The notes below the pieces were generated by a model. That model was not told the DNA's origin and made no database searches. It saw only the letters and a list, made by a program, of their open reading frames with translations. Shown piece after piece: positions 49,303 through 57,691 of a stretch of 64,000 nt of DNA. Both the position numbers and the translations under genes were made by a program. This stretch comes from an uncultured Anaerolineae bacterium (GTDB taxonomy: Bacteria > Chloroflexota > Anaerolineae > Anaerolineales > Villigracilaceae), in the NCBI GenBank assembly GCA_903822545.1, contig CAIJPN010000183.1, positions 1 to 64,000 of the forward strand, given 5' to 3'. Positions within the stretch are counted from its first letter, which is position 1. Every line of letters begins with the position of its first letter.

Positions 49303-50898
49303 ATGAAAACAACCGACACCCTCATCATCGGCTCCGGGATTGCCGGGGCGGCGGCAGCACTGACGCTGGCAAAAGATCGCAACCGCCACATTATTCTTAT
49401 CACTCGCGATCCGGAACCACGCGAGTCGAATACGCGCTACGCCCAGGGTGGGATCATCCACCGCGGGCCAGACGACAGCGCGGAGTTGCTCGTTCACGAT
49501 ATTTTGGAGGCCGGGGCGGGGGCATCACTGCCTTTGGCGGCAGAAATTCTGGCTTCGGAAGGCCCTTCCAGGCTGGAGCGGCTTCTTATAACGGAAGCAG
49601 GCGTCGGCTTTGACAAGGGCTCGCGCGGGGAACTGGCTTACGGGCAGGAAGCAGCCCATTCGCGTCGTCGCATCTTGCATGTGGGTGATGGCACCGGCAA
49701 GGCCATCGCCGAGGCGCTGATCTCTAACCTGCGCCGCCAGCCGAATATCGAAATCATCTCTAATGCCACTGCCGTTGACCTGATCACCTACCCGCACCAC
49801 TCGCGTAACCCGCTGGATACTTATGGCCCGGTGGCCTGTTACGGGGCATATGTATTCGACCGTAACGGCAAGGCCATCCACCGCACACTGGCAAAATCGA
49901 CCATCCTGGCAACCGGCGGGTTGGGGCGCATCTATCGCAATACCACCAACCCACAGGGCGCGCGCGGCGATGGGCTGGCGATGGCTTCGCGAGCCGGGGC
50001 GCGGATTATCAACGCTGAGTATGTGCAATTCCACCCAACGGCACTGGCAGCGCCCGGCGCAGAGGGCTTCCTGATCAGCGAGGCGGTGCGCGGCGAGGGC
50101 GGCATGCTGCTGACCCCCGATGGTGAGCCATTTATGCACAAATATTCGCCCGAGTGGAAGGATTTGGCCCCGCGCGATGTGGTCGCCCGCGCCATTCACG
50201 CCGAAATGGAAGCACACGGGTATTCGTATGTCTTGCTGGATATTGGAACTCACATGGATGCGGATGCGCTGCGAAAACGTTTCCCCAATATCCACGCCGA
50301 GTGCCTGCGCGTGGGAATCGATATTACCCGTGAGCCGATTCCCGTTGTACCGGCAGCGCACTACTCTTGTGGTGGGATCGCCGTCAACGAGTGGGGCGAG
50401 ACCAGCATCTCCAACCTGTACGCGGTTGGGGAGGTGGCTTGCACCGGCCTGCACGGCGCGAACCGCCTGGCAAGCACATCGCTGCTGGAGGGGCTGGTAT
50501 TTGGCTGCCGGGCTGCTGAACATATCGTAGGGCAAGATAATATCTCGTCCCTACCTCAACCGAACGATATTCCCGCCTGGGACGAATCTGGCCTGACACA
50601 GGATTCTGACCCGGCGCTGATCCAGGGCGACATGCAGACCATCCAGAACATCATGTGGCACTACGTTGGGCTGATCCGCTCCGGTGACCGGCTCTCACGC
50701 GCCATCCGTGAACTGCGCCACCTGCAAAACGAGATCGAAACCTTTTACCGCACGGTCAAACTGTCTGATGGCTTGATCGGCCTGCGCAACGCAGTTGAAG
50801 TGGCGCTGATCATCGCACAGGCGGCACGGCACAACCGTCAGAGCCGGGGGTGTCACTACCGGGTGGATTCGGTGGATGGGGGAGATCGGTTGTTGTAA
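49303..50898 (+). CDS. nadB: L-aspartate oxidase NadB
   Basis: A 531-residue FAD enzyme oxidising aspartate to iminoaspartate, the substrate for NadA. The N-terminal TLIIGSGIAGAAAALTLA is the FAD dinucleotide motif; NTRYAQGGI is the conserved substrate segment, then HSRRRILHVGDGTGKA, ATGGLGRIYRNTTNP, and the active-site VPAAHYSCGGIAVNEWG and LHGANRLASTSLLEGLVFG. The C-terminal domain is the helical cap. It forms the NAD-precursor operon with nadA and ends in a long terminator hairpin. Confidence 0.95.
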   Translation: MKTTDTLIIGSGIAGAAAALTLAKDRNRHIILITRDPEPRESNTRYAQGGIIHRGPDDSAELLVHDILEAGAGASLPLAAEILASEGPSRLERLLITEAGVGFDKGSRGELAYGQEAAHSRRRILHVGDGTGKAIAEALISNLRRQPNIEIISNATAVDLITYPHHSRNPLDTYGPVACYGAYVFDRNGKAIHRTLAKSTILATGGLGRIYRNTTNPQGARGDGLAMASRAGARIINAEYVQFHPTALAAPGAEGFLISEAVRGEGGMLLTPDGEPFMHKYSPEWKDLAPRDVVARAIHAEMEAHGYSYVLLDIGTHMDADALRKRFPNIHAECLRVGIDITREPIPVVPAAHYSCGGIAVNEWGETSISNLYAVGEVACTGLHGANRLASTSLLEGLVFGCRAAEHIVGQDNISSLPQPNDIPAWDESGLTQDSDPALIQGDMQTIQNIMWHYVGLIRSGDRLSRAIRELRHLQNEIETFYRTVKLSDGLIGLRNAVEVALIIAQAARHNRQSRGCHYRVDSVDGGDRLL

Positions 50899-50901
50899 GT
50901 T

Positions 50902-50945
50902 CATAAGAAAACGGGCGACCTCGCAAGGTCGCCCGTTTTCTTATG
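50902..50945. terminator. 20-bp perfect hairpin between nadB and the XRE gene
   Basis: CATAAGAAAACGGGCGACCT (50902-50921) pairs exactly with 50926-50945 around CGCA. The right arm contains the stop codon of the minus-strand XRE gene. Confidence 0.85.
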
Positions 50946-51834
50946 GCAGCGGCTTTTTATCCGGCCAGGAAAGCAACTGAACGACTTCCGAACCACCTTT
51001 GTCAAAAATCTCGATCAAACTCTGATTGGTCTGGCGGTCATGGGGCATGTAATGGGTCAGGTAGAGTTCGCCGTAAGGGGTCAGTGTAACTGCCGAACAC
51101 AGGAAAAAGCGTAACTTGCCCAAAAACGGGTGCTGGAATTCGAGAAGTTCCCGCATAGCTTCTTTATCCATATCCAGGGTGGATGCTTTGCGCCAGTAAC
51201 GATCAAACAAGGGATATTTCTGCACATTACGGAATTCGTTCATCAACTCGCTATAGCGCGGATCGGAACGATAACGCAAACTCCCCTCACGAAAAGAACG
51301 GATGGCGCTGATGGCCGCTTCGTTAAATTCCTGGCCAAAAGTTTGCTGGCCCTGCAGCATGCCATAGACAAAGTGCAAGACGCTGAACCCCCCGGTAACC
51401 CTGGTCAAAGTTTTGAGCGAGGCCGGGTCAACCTGGATGACTTCCAGCATTGCCCGGTTTACCGCTATCGTTTCGCCAAAAGGATCTCCCAGGGTTAACG
51501 GCAGCTGGATTTTCCCCATCACCCCCAGCAAATTGCCCAAAACCAGCTCTGGATTAAAAACCTGGGTAGGCGTATTCGGCCCCGGCTGGCGAACAATTTT
51601 TTCCTGCGGAACGCCACTGGCCCCCAAGAAAAACTCACGGCGCTCGAGGCTGGTCAATTGCAAGGCATTTGCCAGGTTCACCAAGATTTCGGGATCAAGA
51701 TGCCGTTTGGCCCCACGTTCAATGTTGCTCAGGGTGGCGATATCGATTTCAGCGTACTCAGCCAGTAGGGATTGTGTCCAATTCAGATCGTTACGCAGGC
51801 TGGCGATTAGTTGTCCAAATTCTTTGCGGTTCAT
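50941..51834 (-). CDS. XRE-family regulator with MmyB-like ligand-binding domain
   Basis: A 297-residue protein. N-terminal XRE helix-turn-helix (about 6-60: LRNDLNWTQSLLAEYAEI with DIATLSNIERGAKR) and a MmyB-like PAS-related domain (about 105-290) that binds small molecules such as fatty acids in relatives. Family members are autoregulators with unknown ligands. A perfect 22-bp palindrome lies 12-33 bp upstream of its start. Confidence 0.85.
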   Translation of the reverse strand: MNRKEFGQLIASLRNDLNWTQSLLAEYAEIDIATLSNIERGAKRHLDPEILVNLANALQLTSLERREFFLGASGVPQEKIVRQPGPNTPTQVFNPELVLGNLLGVMGKIQLPLTLGDPFGETIAVNRAMLEVIQVDPASLKTLTRVTGGFSVLHFVYGMLQGQQTFGQEFNEAAISAIRSFREGSLRYRSDPRYSELMNEFRNVQKYPLFDRYWRKASTLDMDKEAMRELLEFQHPFLGKLRFFLCSAVTLTPYGELYLTHYMPHDRQTNQSLIEIFDKGGSEVVQLLSWPDKKPLP

Positions 51835-51845
51835 TTTTCATCCAT

Positions 51846-51894
51846 GACTCTTAAATTTTTAAGAGTCTACCATAGAATATTTTGCTTGACTCTT
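51846..51894 (-). promoter_or_regulatory. Palindromic operator of the XRE gene
   Basis: GACTCTTAAA (51846-51855), TT, TTTAAGAGTC (51858-51867), a perfect palindrome. A third half-site GACTCTT sits at 51888-51894. Spacing before the XRE start suits autorepression. Confidence 0.75.
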
Positions 51895-51944
51895 CGTTAT
51901 ATTTTTTACATAATAATTTGTGTTACGGGGTTAAAGAGGGGCGC

Positions 51945-51974
51945 AACAGGTGGATGGATAGCCATCCACCTGTT
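51945..51974. terminator. 13-bp hairpin between the HD-GYP and XRE genes
   Basis: AACAGGTGGATGG (51945-51957), loop ATAG, CCATCCACCTGTT (51962-51974). It lies just downstream of the HD-GYP gene at 51997-55173. The T-rich tail is only on the plus strand. Confidence 0.6.
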
Positions 51975-51996
51975 TCAATTTTAACCAGCCGTTTTT

Positions 51997-54900
51997 TTAT
52001 TTTCCCATCAGCTTCAAAAATTCCCTGACCACATGGGGGTCAAATTGTTTGCCAGATAAGGATTGGAGATAATCCAGGGTTTTTTCGCGAGACCAGGCGG
52101 TGCGATATGAGCGGTCGGCAGTCAGGGCATCCCATACATCCACGATGGCAAATATCCGCGCTGGCAAGGGAATTTCATCCCCCTTTAGCCCACGCGGGTA
52201 ACCAGAGCCATCCCAATATTCATGGTGGCAGTACGGAATATCGAGGGCTGGGCGCAGGTATTCGATAGATGAAATCATCTCGTAAGCAAATTCTGGATGC
52301 TTGCGCATGAGCACCCATTCTTCTGGGGTAAGTGTATCTGGTTTGAGCAGGATGGAATCTGGCACGCCAATTTTGCCAATATCATGCAGCAATGCCCCAC
52401 GCCGGATGTGGATCATCTCATCTGGCGAGAACCCGATGGCCTGGGCCAGGCGCACGGTCAGTTCGGTGACACGTTTGGTATGATTTTCGGTATCTTTGTC
52501 GCGCAAATCCATGGCCAGCGACCAGCCTTCGATGGTGGATTCGTAGGCCTGGTTCAGTTTCTCCAGTGATATCTGTATGTATTCAAACAGGCGGATGCGC
52601 TCAATGGCGCTTGCCATTTGCCCGGCAATGGTTGTCAACAAGCGCTCGTCGTCTTCGGTGAAGTAGCTGGGGTGGCGGCTTTCAGCGTTGATAACGCCCA
52701 GGGTCTTTTCCCCGATTTTGATGGGTACGCACAATTCGGACTGGATACCATCGACCAGTTTCAGGTGATAGGGATCTTTGGTCACATCCCCAACACGGTA
52801 TGGCAGCCCGGTGGTAATCACCCGCCCAGAAATGGACGAATTCACCGGGATCGTATCTGGATTTTTTTGCATATCGCCATGATACGAAGGATGCAGGTGC
52901 AGGTCATCGCCTTTTTCATCCAAGAACAGTACGCCAAAACTGTCGAGATGGAATGATGAACCAACCTGGTTGGTAACAAACCTGACCAGGTCATCCAAAG
53001 TATTCATGCGGATTTCTGCCAGGGCCAGGGTATGCAGCAGGGTCAACTCTTTTAGCTGGCGTTCAATGGCCTGCTCGGAGCGCTTGCGTTCTGTGATGTC
53101 GTTACACATCGCCAGGAAACCGATCACATTCCCATCGGGGTCGAGCAGTGGGGAGTTATGCCACTCGCAAGTGATGATGTGCCCATCTTTGGTGATGTTT
53201 TCATCGACCGAGTAACTTGAACGCTCTTCGCCGTTGGTCATGTTGTCCCATATGCTGGCAACATGGGGCCGGACTTCAGGCGGCACAATCAGGAAATCGT
53301 GCTGACCGATGGCTTCCTGGCTCTTCCAGCCAAAGATGGTTTCGGCAGCCGGGTTCCACTCGGTGATAATGCGGTCACGGTTCAGGACGATGAACCCCAG
53401 CGACATGCGGTTAACGTGAAATTGCAAACGCTGGTGTGCATCTTGTAGCTCCACCATGTTTTCGTGCAGGGCTTCTTCGGCGCGCTTGCGCTCGGTAATA
53501 TCATCTGCCACCGTCAACAGTTTGCTGATAGAACCATTCAGATCACGCTCAAAAACAAAATAACGGTAGTAGTACCAGCGCCACTGTTCTTTTTTGTTTT
53601 TACGCCGATATTCGATGCCGCGACTTTCCCCATCGCGTAATGAAATCAAGGTCTGGATAAATTCCCGGCGGCGCTGACGATCATCCGCGTGAACCATTTC
53701 CCAGAGCGTTTCTTGATCAGCTTCGTTAAACTGGTCAATCGTCATCCCGCTGAAGTTGGTATCCACCTCGTTGGCAAATTCCATTTTGCGGGTTTTGATG
53801 TTAAAGATGCTGATACCCAGTGGCACCGCTTCCAGGATGCGATCGAGAAATTGCTTGGTGGTGCGAAGTGACTCTTCGGCCTGTTTTCGCTCGCCTAATT
53901 CCTGCTGCAAGGCGCCCAGCAGGCGGGTGTTTTCCACTGCGATAGCGGCCTGATCCGCAAACAGGTTCAATAAGCGTACTTCTTCGGTTGAATATTCCCC
54001 CACCTGCACATCGTCTGATATGTTAATAACGCCAATCACCCGGTCTTTAACCGTCATCGGTACACCCAGCACCCGTTTGAAAGGTGTGGCTGCATAAACA
54101 GCCGCATGATTGTTCCATGAGCTGTAATCGGATACCATGAGCGGCTGGCGCGTCTCAGCCACTTTGCCAGATAGGCCCTCGCCCAATTTCAGGCTGACAC
54201 CCAGGTAGTTGCCGGGCAGGTTGTGGGCTACCACCAGCTTCAGCGATTGCCCATCTGGCTGCATCAGGTACAGGCCGCCCATGCACGCATTCAGCAGGCT
54301 GGCAGCCTCTTCCACCAGGGTTTGCAGCAGGGCCAGAAGATCGGTCTGGGCGTTGATTTTGAGCGAGGTGCGGTACAAGGCCTCCAGCTCTTGGGCGTGG
54401 CGTTTTAGCGCATCTTCGGCCTGTTTTTTTTCGGTGACATCATGGGCGATCCCAAAAACCAGCTGGTCATTAACCGGGATCGTACTCAATGTGGCGATCC
54501 GAAAACTTCCATCGGGGCGATAATAGGTCACTTCACCCAGACCGGCCACTTCAGGGGCGCTGTTTACCTGTTCCAGCCGTTTTTTTGCGCCGACTGGTGA
54601 GATATCAAAAATGGTCAGGGTTTTTATTTCAGCCAGGCTCCTGCCGGTAAGTTTTTCGGCGGCATGATTGGCATCCAGGTAGCGGCCGGTTTCCTTTTCC
54701 ACCAGGAAAATGGCATCGGTGGAACGCTCAAACAACAAGTGGAATTGTTCCTCGCTGGCCTTTAATGCTGCTTCGGCGCGGTGATGCTCCTGGCGAAGAT
54801 TTGCCTCGCGCATTTCACGCCGGATAACCTCTCCCAATCGATTCAGGTTATCTTTTCTCATGTAATCATGCGCACCTGCGCGCATCATTTTGACGGCTGT

Positions 54901-55173
54901 TTCTTCCCCGATCGTCCCCGAAACCACAATAAAAGGCAAATCTTTGCCACTCTGGTGAACAAGTTCCAGCGCTTCTTCGGCGCTGAAACTTGGCAGGTTG
55001 TAATCTGAAAGAACGGCATCCCATTCACTGTGCTTTAAAGCTGCTTCCAGTTCCGCCCGTTCCTGAACACGCTTAAAAACAACCTGGAGCCCGCTGAGTC
55101 GCAACTCGTGTACTGTCAGAATCGCATCAAATTCGCTGTCTTCCACAAATAACAAATTAATTTTCTCATCCAT
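51997..55173 (-). CDS. REC-PAS-GAF-PAS-PAS-GAF-HD-GYP phosphodiesterase
   Basis: A 1058-residue response-regulator-type phosphodiesterase. The N-terminal receiver (about 1-120) has LLFVEDSEFDA, the acceptor Asp in LSDYNLPSFSA and VSGT; the Lys is in YMRKDNL. Then PAS (about 135-250), GAF (about 255-415), PAS (about 425-540), PAS (about 555-670), GAF (about 690-840), and an HD-GYP domain with LRDKDTENHTKRVTEL, HDIGKIGVPDSIL and HHEYWDGSGYPRG. Start 55173 has GAGGAAGCCAGG before it. It probably degrades c-di-GMP in response to phosphorylation and ligands. Confidence 0.93.
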   Translation of the reverse strand: MDEKINLLFVEDSEFDAILTVHELRLSGLQVVFKRVQERAELEAALKHSEWDAVLSDYNLPSFSAEEALELVHQSGKDLPFIVVSGTIGEETAVKMMRAGAHDYMRKDNLNRLGEVIRREMREANLRQEHHRAEAALKASEEQFHLLFERSTDAIFLVEKETGRYLDANHAAEKLTGRSLAEIKTLTIFDISPVGAKKRLEQVNSAPEVAGLGEVTYYRPDGSFRIATLSTIPVNDQLVFGIAHDVTEKKQAEDALKRHAQELEALYRTSLKINAQTDLLALLQTLVEEAASLLNACMGGLYLMQPDGQSLKLVVAHNLPGNYLGVSLKLGEGLSGKVAETRQPLMVSDYSSWNNHAAVYAATPFKRVLGVPMTVKDRVIGVINISDDVQVGEYSTEEVRLLNLFADQAAIAVENTRLLGALQQELGERKQAEESLRTTKQFLDRILEAVPLGISIFNIKTRKMEFANEVDTNFSGMTIDQFNEADQETLWEMVHADDRQRRREFIQTLISLRDGESRGIEYRRKNKKEQWRWYYYRYFVFERDLNGSISKLLTVADDITERKRAEEALHENMVELQDAHQRLQFHVNRMSLGFIVLNRDRIITEWNPAAETIFGWKSQEAIGQHDFLIVPPEVRPHVASIWDNMTNGEERSSYSVDENITKDGHIITCEWHNSPLLDPDGNVIGFLAMCNDITERKRSEQAIERQLKELTLLHTLALAEIRMNTLDDLVRFVTNQVGSSFHLDSFGVLFLDEKGDDLHLHPSYHGDMQKNPDTIPVNSSISGRVITTGLPYRVGDVTKDPYHLKLVDGIQSELCVPIKIGEKTLGVINAESRHPSYFTEDDERLLTTIAGQMASAIERIRLFEYIQISLEKLNQAYESTIEGWSLAMDLRDKDTENHTKRVTELTVRLAQAIGFSPDEMIHIRRGALLHDIGKIGVPDSILLKPDTLTPEEWVLMRKHPEFAYEMISSIEYLRPALDIPYCHHEYWDGSGYPRGLKGDEIPLPARIFAIVDVWDALTADRSYRTAWSREKTLDYLQSLSGKQFDPHVVREFLKLMGK

Positions 55174-55504
55174 CCTGGCTTCCTCTATGCTGACACTTTG
55201 CAAGGATCGATTCCCCGGCCCCATCCCTCAAGAAAACAAACATGGAATAGAGACTATATCCGCGCAACATTCCTGTGCATACCGATAAAGCAACATCAAC
55301 CACTGACTGTAGGAATGGTTATACGGATTGATGTGATTATATAATATCCACGTTTACAAATTGCGTTTTCGCGCTAATTATTCTGGAGATTAATTCAGTT
55401 GTAAGTAGCGAAGAAACGTTCTTATTCACCCTCATAAAAAGATTAACGAAAATCTAACTTGCCCCAGGATGAACTTCGATATAATCAGACAAAAGGAGTC
55501 TGAT
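55174..55504. other. Divergent control region
   Basis: The 331-bp gap between the HD-GYP and sulfite-oxidase genes holds no ORF. AT-rich TATATAATATCC at about 55340 may hold a minus-strand promoter; the plus-strand promoter is at 55459-55485. Confidence 0.5.
55459..55485 (+). promoter_or_regulatory. Candidate promoter of the sulfite-oxidase-like gene
   Basis: TTGCCC (55459-55464), 15-bp spacer, TATAAT (55480-55485). The leader would be only about 13 nt and contains AGGAG. Confidence 0.6.
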
Positions 55505-56152
55505 ATGTTTCTCTTCCAGGAACCCGACCGCCGCAAAGAAGAAGCCCGCATCCGCAGCGAGGGCCGCCTGCCACCCGGGCAGGCACTCACCGTCAAATTT
55601 CCCGTTTTACATTACGGGCCAGTGCCGCCTTTCAACCCGGCAAGCTGGGATTTCCGCGTCTGGGGCGAAGTGGAGGAGACCAAACGTTGGTCTTGGGACG
55701 AGTTTAACCAACTCCCCCGCCGCAAACTGCTAATGGACATTCACTGTGTGACACGCTGGAGCAAATTTGATACCACCTGGGAAGGCGTTTCGGTGCGTAA
55801 TTTGGTGGACCAGGGTTTCATCAAGCTGAAACCGACTGCCAAATTTGTCATGCAGCACGCTGAATATGGGTTCACCGCCAACCTGCCACTGGATGTGGTG
55901 CTACAGGAAAATTTCCTGCTGGCCACGCACTTTGATGGCCAGCCGCTCAGCCCTGACCACGGATATCCACTGCGCGGGGTGGTGGGCGCTATTCCATCCA
56001 GCCAGGAAACGCTGGAGACACCCTATTTCTGGAAAGGCGCCAAATGGCTACGCGGGCTGGAATTCATGCCCGCCGACCGGCGAGGGTTCTGGGAACAGGC
56101 CGGATATCACAACCGGGCAGACGTTTGGAAAGAAGAACGTTTTGGACAATAA
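55505..56152 (+). CDS. Molybdopterin-dependent sulfite-oxidase-like oxidoreductase
   Basis: A 215-residue protein with only the oxidoreductase molybdopterin-binding fold. The conserved Cys that ligates molybdenum is in LLMDIHCVTRWSKFDTTWEG; other conserved parts are VMQHAEYGFTANLPLDVVL, HGYPLRGVVGAIPSSQE and the ending WLRGLEFMPADRRGFWEQAGYH with Lys/Trp residues (GAKWLRG). No signal peptide or Mo-Co dimerisation domain, so it is probably cytosolic. Substrate unknown. ATG 55505 follows AGGAG. Its stop lies within a 27-bp hairpin. Confidence 0.85.
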   Translation: MFLFQEPDRRKEEARIRSEGRLPPGQALTVKFPVLHYGPVPPFNPASWDFRVWGEVEETKRWSWDEFNQLPRRKLLMDIHCVTRWSKFDTTWEGVSVRNLVDQGFIKLKPTAKFVMQHAEYGFTANLPLDVVLQENFLLATHFDGQPLSPDHGYPLRGVVGAIPSSQETLETPYFWKGAKWLRGLEFMPADRRGFWEQAGYHNRADVWKEERFGQ

Positions 56153-56201
56153 AAAAACAGGCCAGCGGCAAAAACCGCTGGCCTGTTTTTTTATTGTCCA
56201 A
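56142..56201. terminator. Perfect 27-bp hairpin overlapping a stop codon
   Basis: Left arm 56142-56168 and right arm 56175-56201 are exact inverse complements around CAAAAA, with A7/T7 tracts in the arms. The sulfite-oxidase-like gene ends inside the left arm (TAA 56150-56152). Bidirectional terminator for it and for obg. Confidence 0.9.
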
Positions 56202-56222
56202 GAATGCAGCGCACTCACCCCA

Positions 56223-57488
56223 TTATTCCTGCCACTCCAACTCAAAATCGGCTACGTAAACAGTATCGCCATCCTTGATGCCGGCCTTGCGCAGGGCTGT
56301 TTCCACGCCCAACGCTTCCATCAGCTTTTGGAAACGGCGCACCGAGCCCTGGTGCTGCCAGTAAGTCATGGCGGCCGAGCGTTCAATGGCTGGGCCAGAG
56401 ACGCGCCACTCATCCGCGCCCTCGCGGCTGACGGTAAATTCCTTCGGGTCATCTTTGGGCTTGTAAACCGGCATGGGGGTTTCAGCATCATCTATCGATG
56501 GGGTTTCGGCCAGGCGGTTAAAAGCGGCAAACAACAGCTCGCGGATGTTCGTGCGCGCCAGGGCAGATACACTCAGCAGCTCGATTCCGCGCTTTTTAAG
56601 TTCTTTCTTCAGCCTGGGCAATTGTTCCTGCGCTTCAGCCTGATCCAGCTTGTTGACGGCCACAATCTGGGGCTTTTTCGCCAGGTTCGGGTCAAACAGC
56701 GCCAATTCCGAATTGATCTGGCTGAAATCGGCCAGCGGGTCTTCGCCCAGCCCGTCCAGCAGGTGGATAAGCACACGTGTGCGCTGGACATGCCGCAGGA
56801 AATCATGACCCAGCCCCACACCCTTGCTCGCCCCTTCAATCAGTCCCGGGATATCAGCCAGCACCACGCTGGTTTCATCATCCACCTCAGCAACGCCCAG
56901 GTTGGGAATCAGGGTGGTAAACGGGTACGGCGCAATCTCCGGTTTGGCATTGGTCAGCACCGAGAGCAGGGTGCTTTTACCAGCGTTGGGCACGCCGATG
57001 ATGCCAATATCCGCGATGAGCTTGAGTTCCAGACGCAGGCGCTTTTCTTCACCAGGTTCACCCTTTTCAGCTGTGCGCGGCGCCTGGTTACGGGCACTTT
57101 TGAAGTGTGTGTTGCCGCGTCCACCGCGTCCACCTTTGCATACCACCAGCCGTTGGCCGGGTTCGGTCAGGTCACCGAGCAAGTCACCGGTAACGGCATC
57201 GTAAACCACTGTGCCAGGCGGAACGGGGACAATACAATCATCTGCCGATTTACCGTATTTATTGTTCGAGCCGCCAGACCTGCCATCGTCGGCGGCGTAA
57301 CGGATGACATGCCGGAAAGCCGCCAGGGTATTGAGTGTGGGCTTGACCTCCAGAACGAGATCGCCGCCTTTGCCGCCATCGCCGCCATCCGGGCCGCCGC
57401 GCGGAACGTATTTCTCGCGGCGGAAGTGCATCATGCCATCGCCGCCTTTGCCTGATTTTACGAAAATTTCTGCCTGATCAATGAACAT
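56223..57488 (-). CDS. obgE: GTPase Obg/CgtA
   Basis: A 421-residue ribosome-assembly and stress GTPase. The glycine-rich Obg fold (1-160: FIDQAEIFVKSGKGGDGMMHFRR) is followed by a GTPase domain with the P-loop GVPNAGKSTLLSVL, FTTLIPNLGV, DIPGLIEGAS and NKLD, then a C-terminal OCT domain (about 340-421, RFQKLMEALGVETALRKAGI). The start has weak AAGGC upstream. Confidence 0.95.
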   Translation of the reverse strand: MFIDQAEIFVKSGKGGDGMMHFRREKYVPRGGPDGGDGGKGGDLVLEVKPTLNTLAAFRHVIRYAADDGRSGGSNNKYGKSADDCIVPVPPGTVVYDAVTGDLLGDLTEPGQRLVVCKGGRGGRGNTHFKSARNQAPRTAEKGEPGEEKRLRLELKLIADIGIIGVPNAGKSTLLSVLTNAKPEIAPYPFTTLIPNLGVAEVDDETSVVLADIPGLIEGASKGVGLGHDFLRHVQRTRVLIHLLDGLGEDPLADFSQINSELALFDPNLAKKPQIVAVNKLDQAEAQEQLPRLKKELKKRGIELLSVSALARTNIRELLFAAFNRLAETPSIDDAETPMPVYKPKDDPKEFTVSREGADEWRVSGPAIERSAAMTYWQHQGSVRRFQKLMEALGVETALRKAGIKDGDTVYVADFELEWQE

Positions 57489-57517
57489 AATGCTTGCCTT
57501 TTGCTACAACCGACTGC

Positions 57518-57633
57518 CGTTGCGAGGAACATTTTTTGCCACGAAACAAATCACGGTTAAGCGCTGAATGCTATTCGGGAGGGTTTCTCCGTTATAGCGA
57601 GAGATTGCTTCGCAGGATGCGCTCGCAATGACA
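57518..57633. repeat. Dispersed-repeat-like segment upstream of obg
   Basis: CGTTGCGAGGAAC (57518-57530) and AGATTGCTTCGC with GCGCTCGCAATGAC (57597-57633). These match the common dispersed palindromic repeat built on TTGCGAGGA...GAAGCAATCTC. No ORF in the gap 57489-57691. Confidence 0.6.
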
Positions 57634-57691
57634 TTAACTTGAAGAGTATCTCTGGTTAAGGGACACGGATTATACCAGAGCCGGGCGTGAA

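Noticed and set aside
55845-57455. 536-codon plus-strand ORF
   Set aside because: It lies almost wholly opposite obg, whose GTPase motifs are certain; the translation shows no domain and is a shadow of GC-rich coding.
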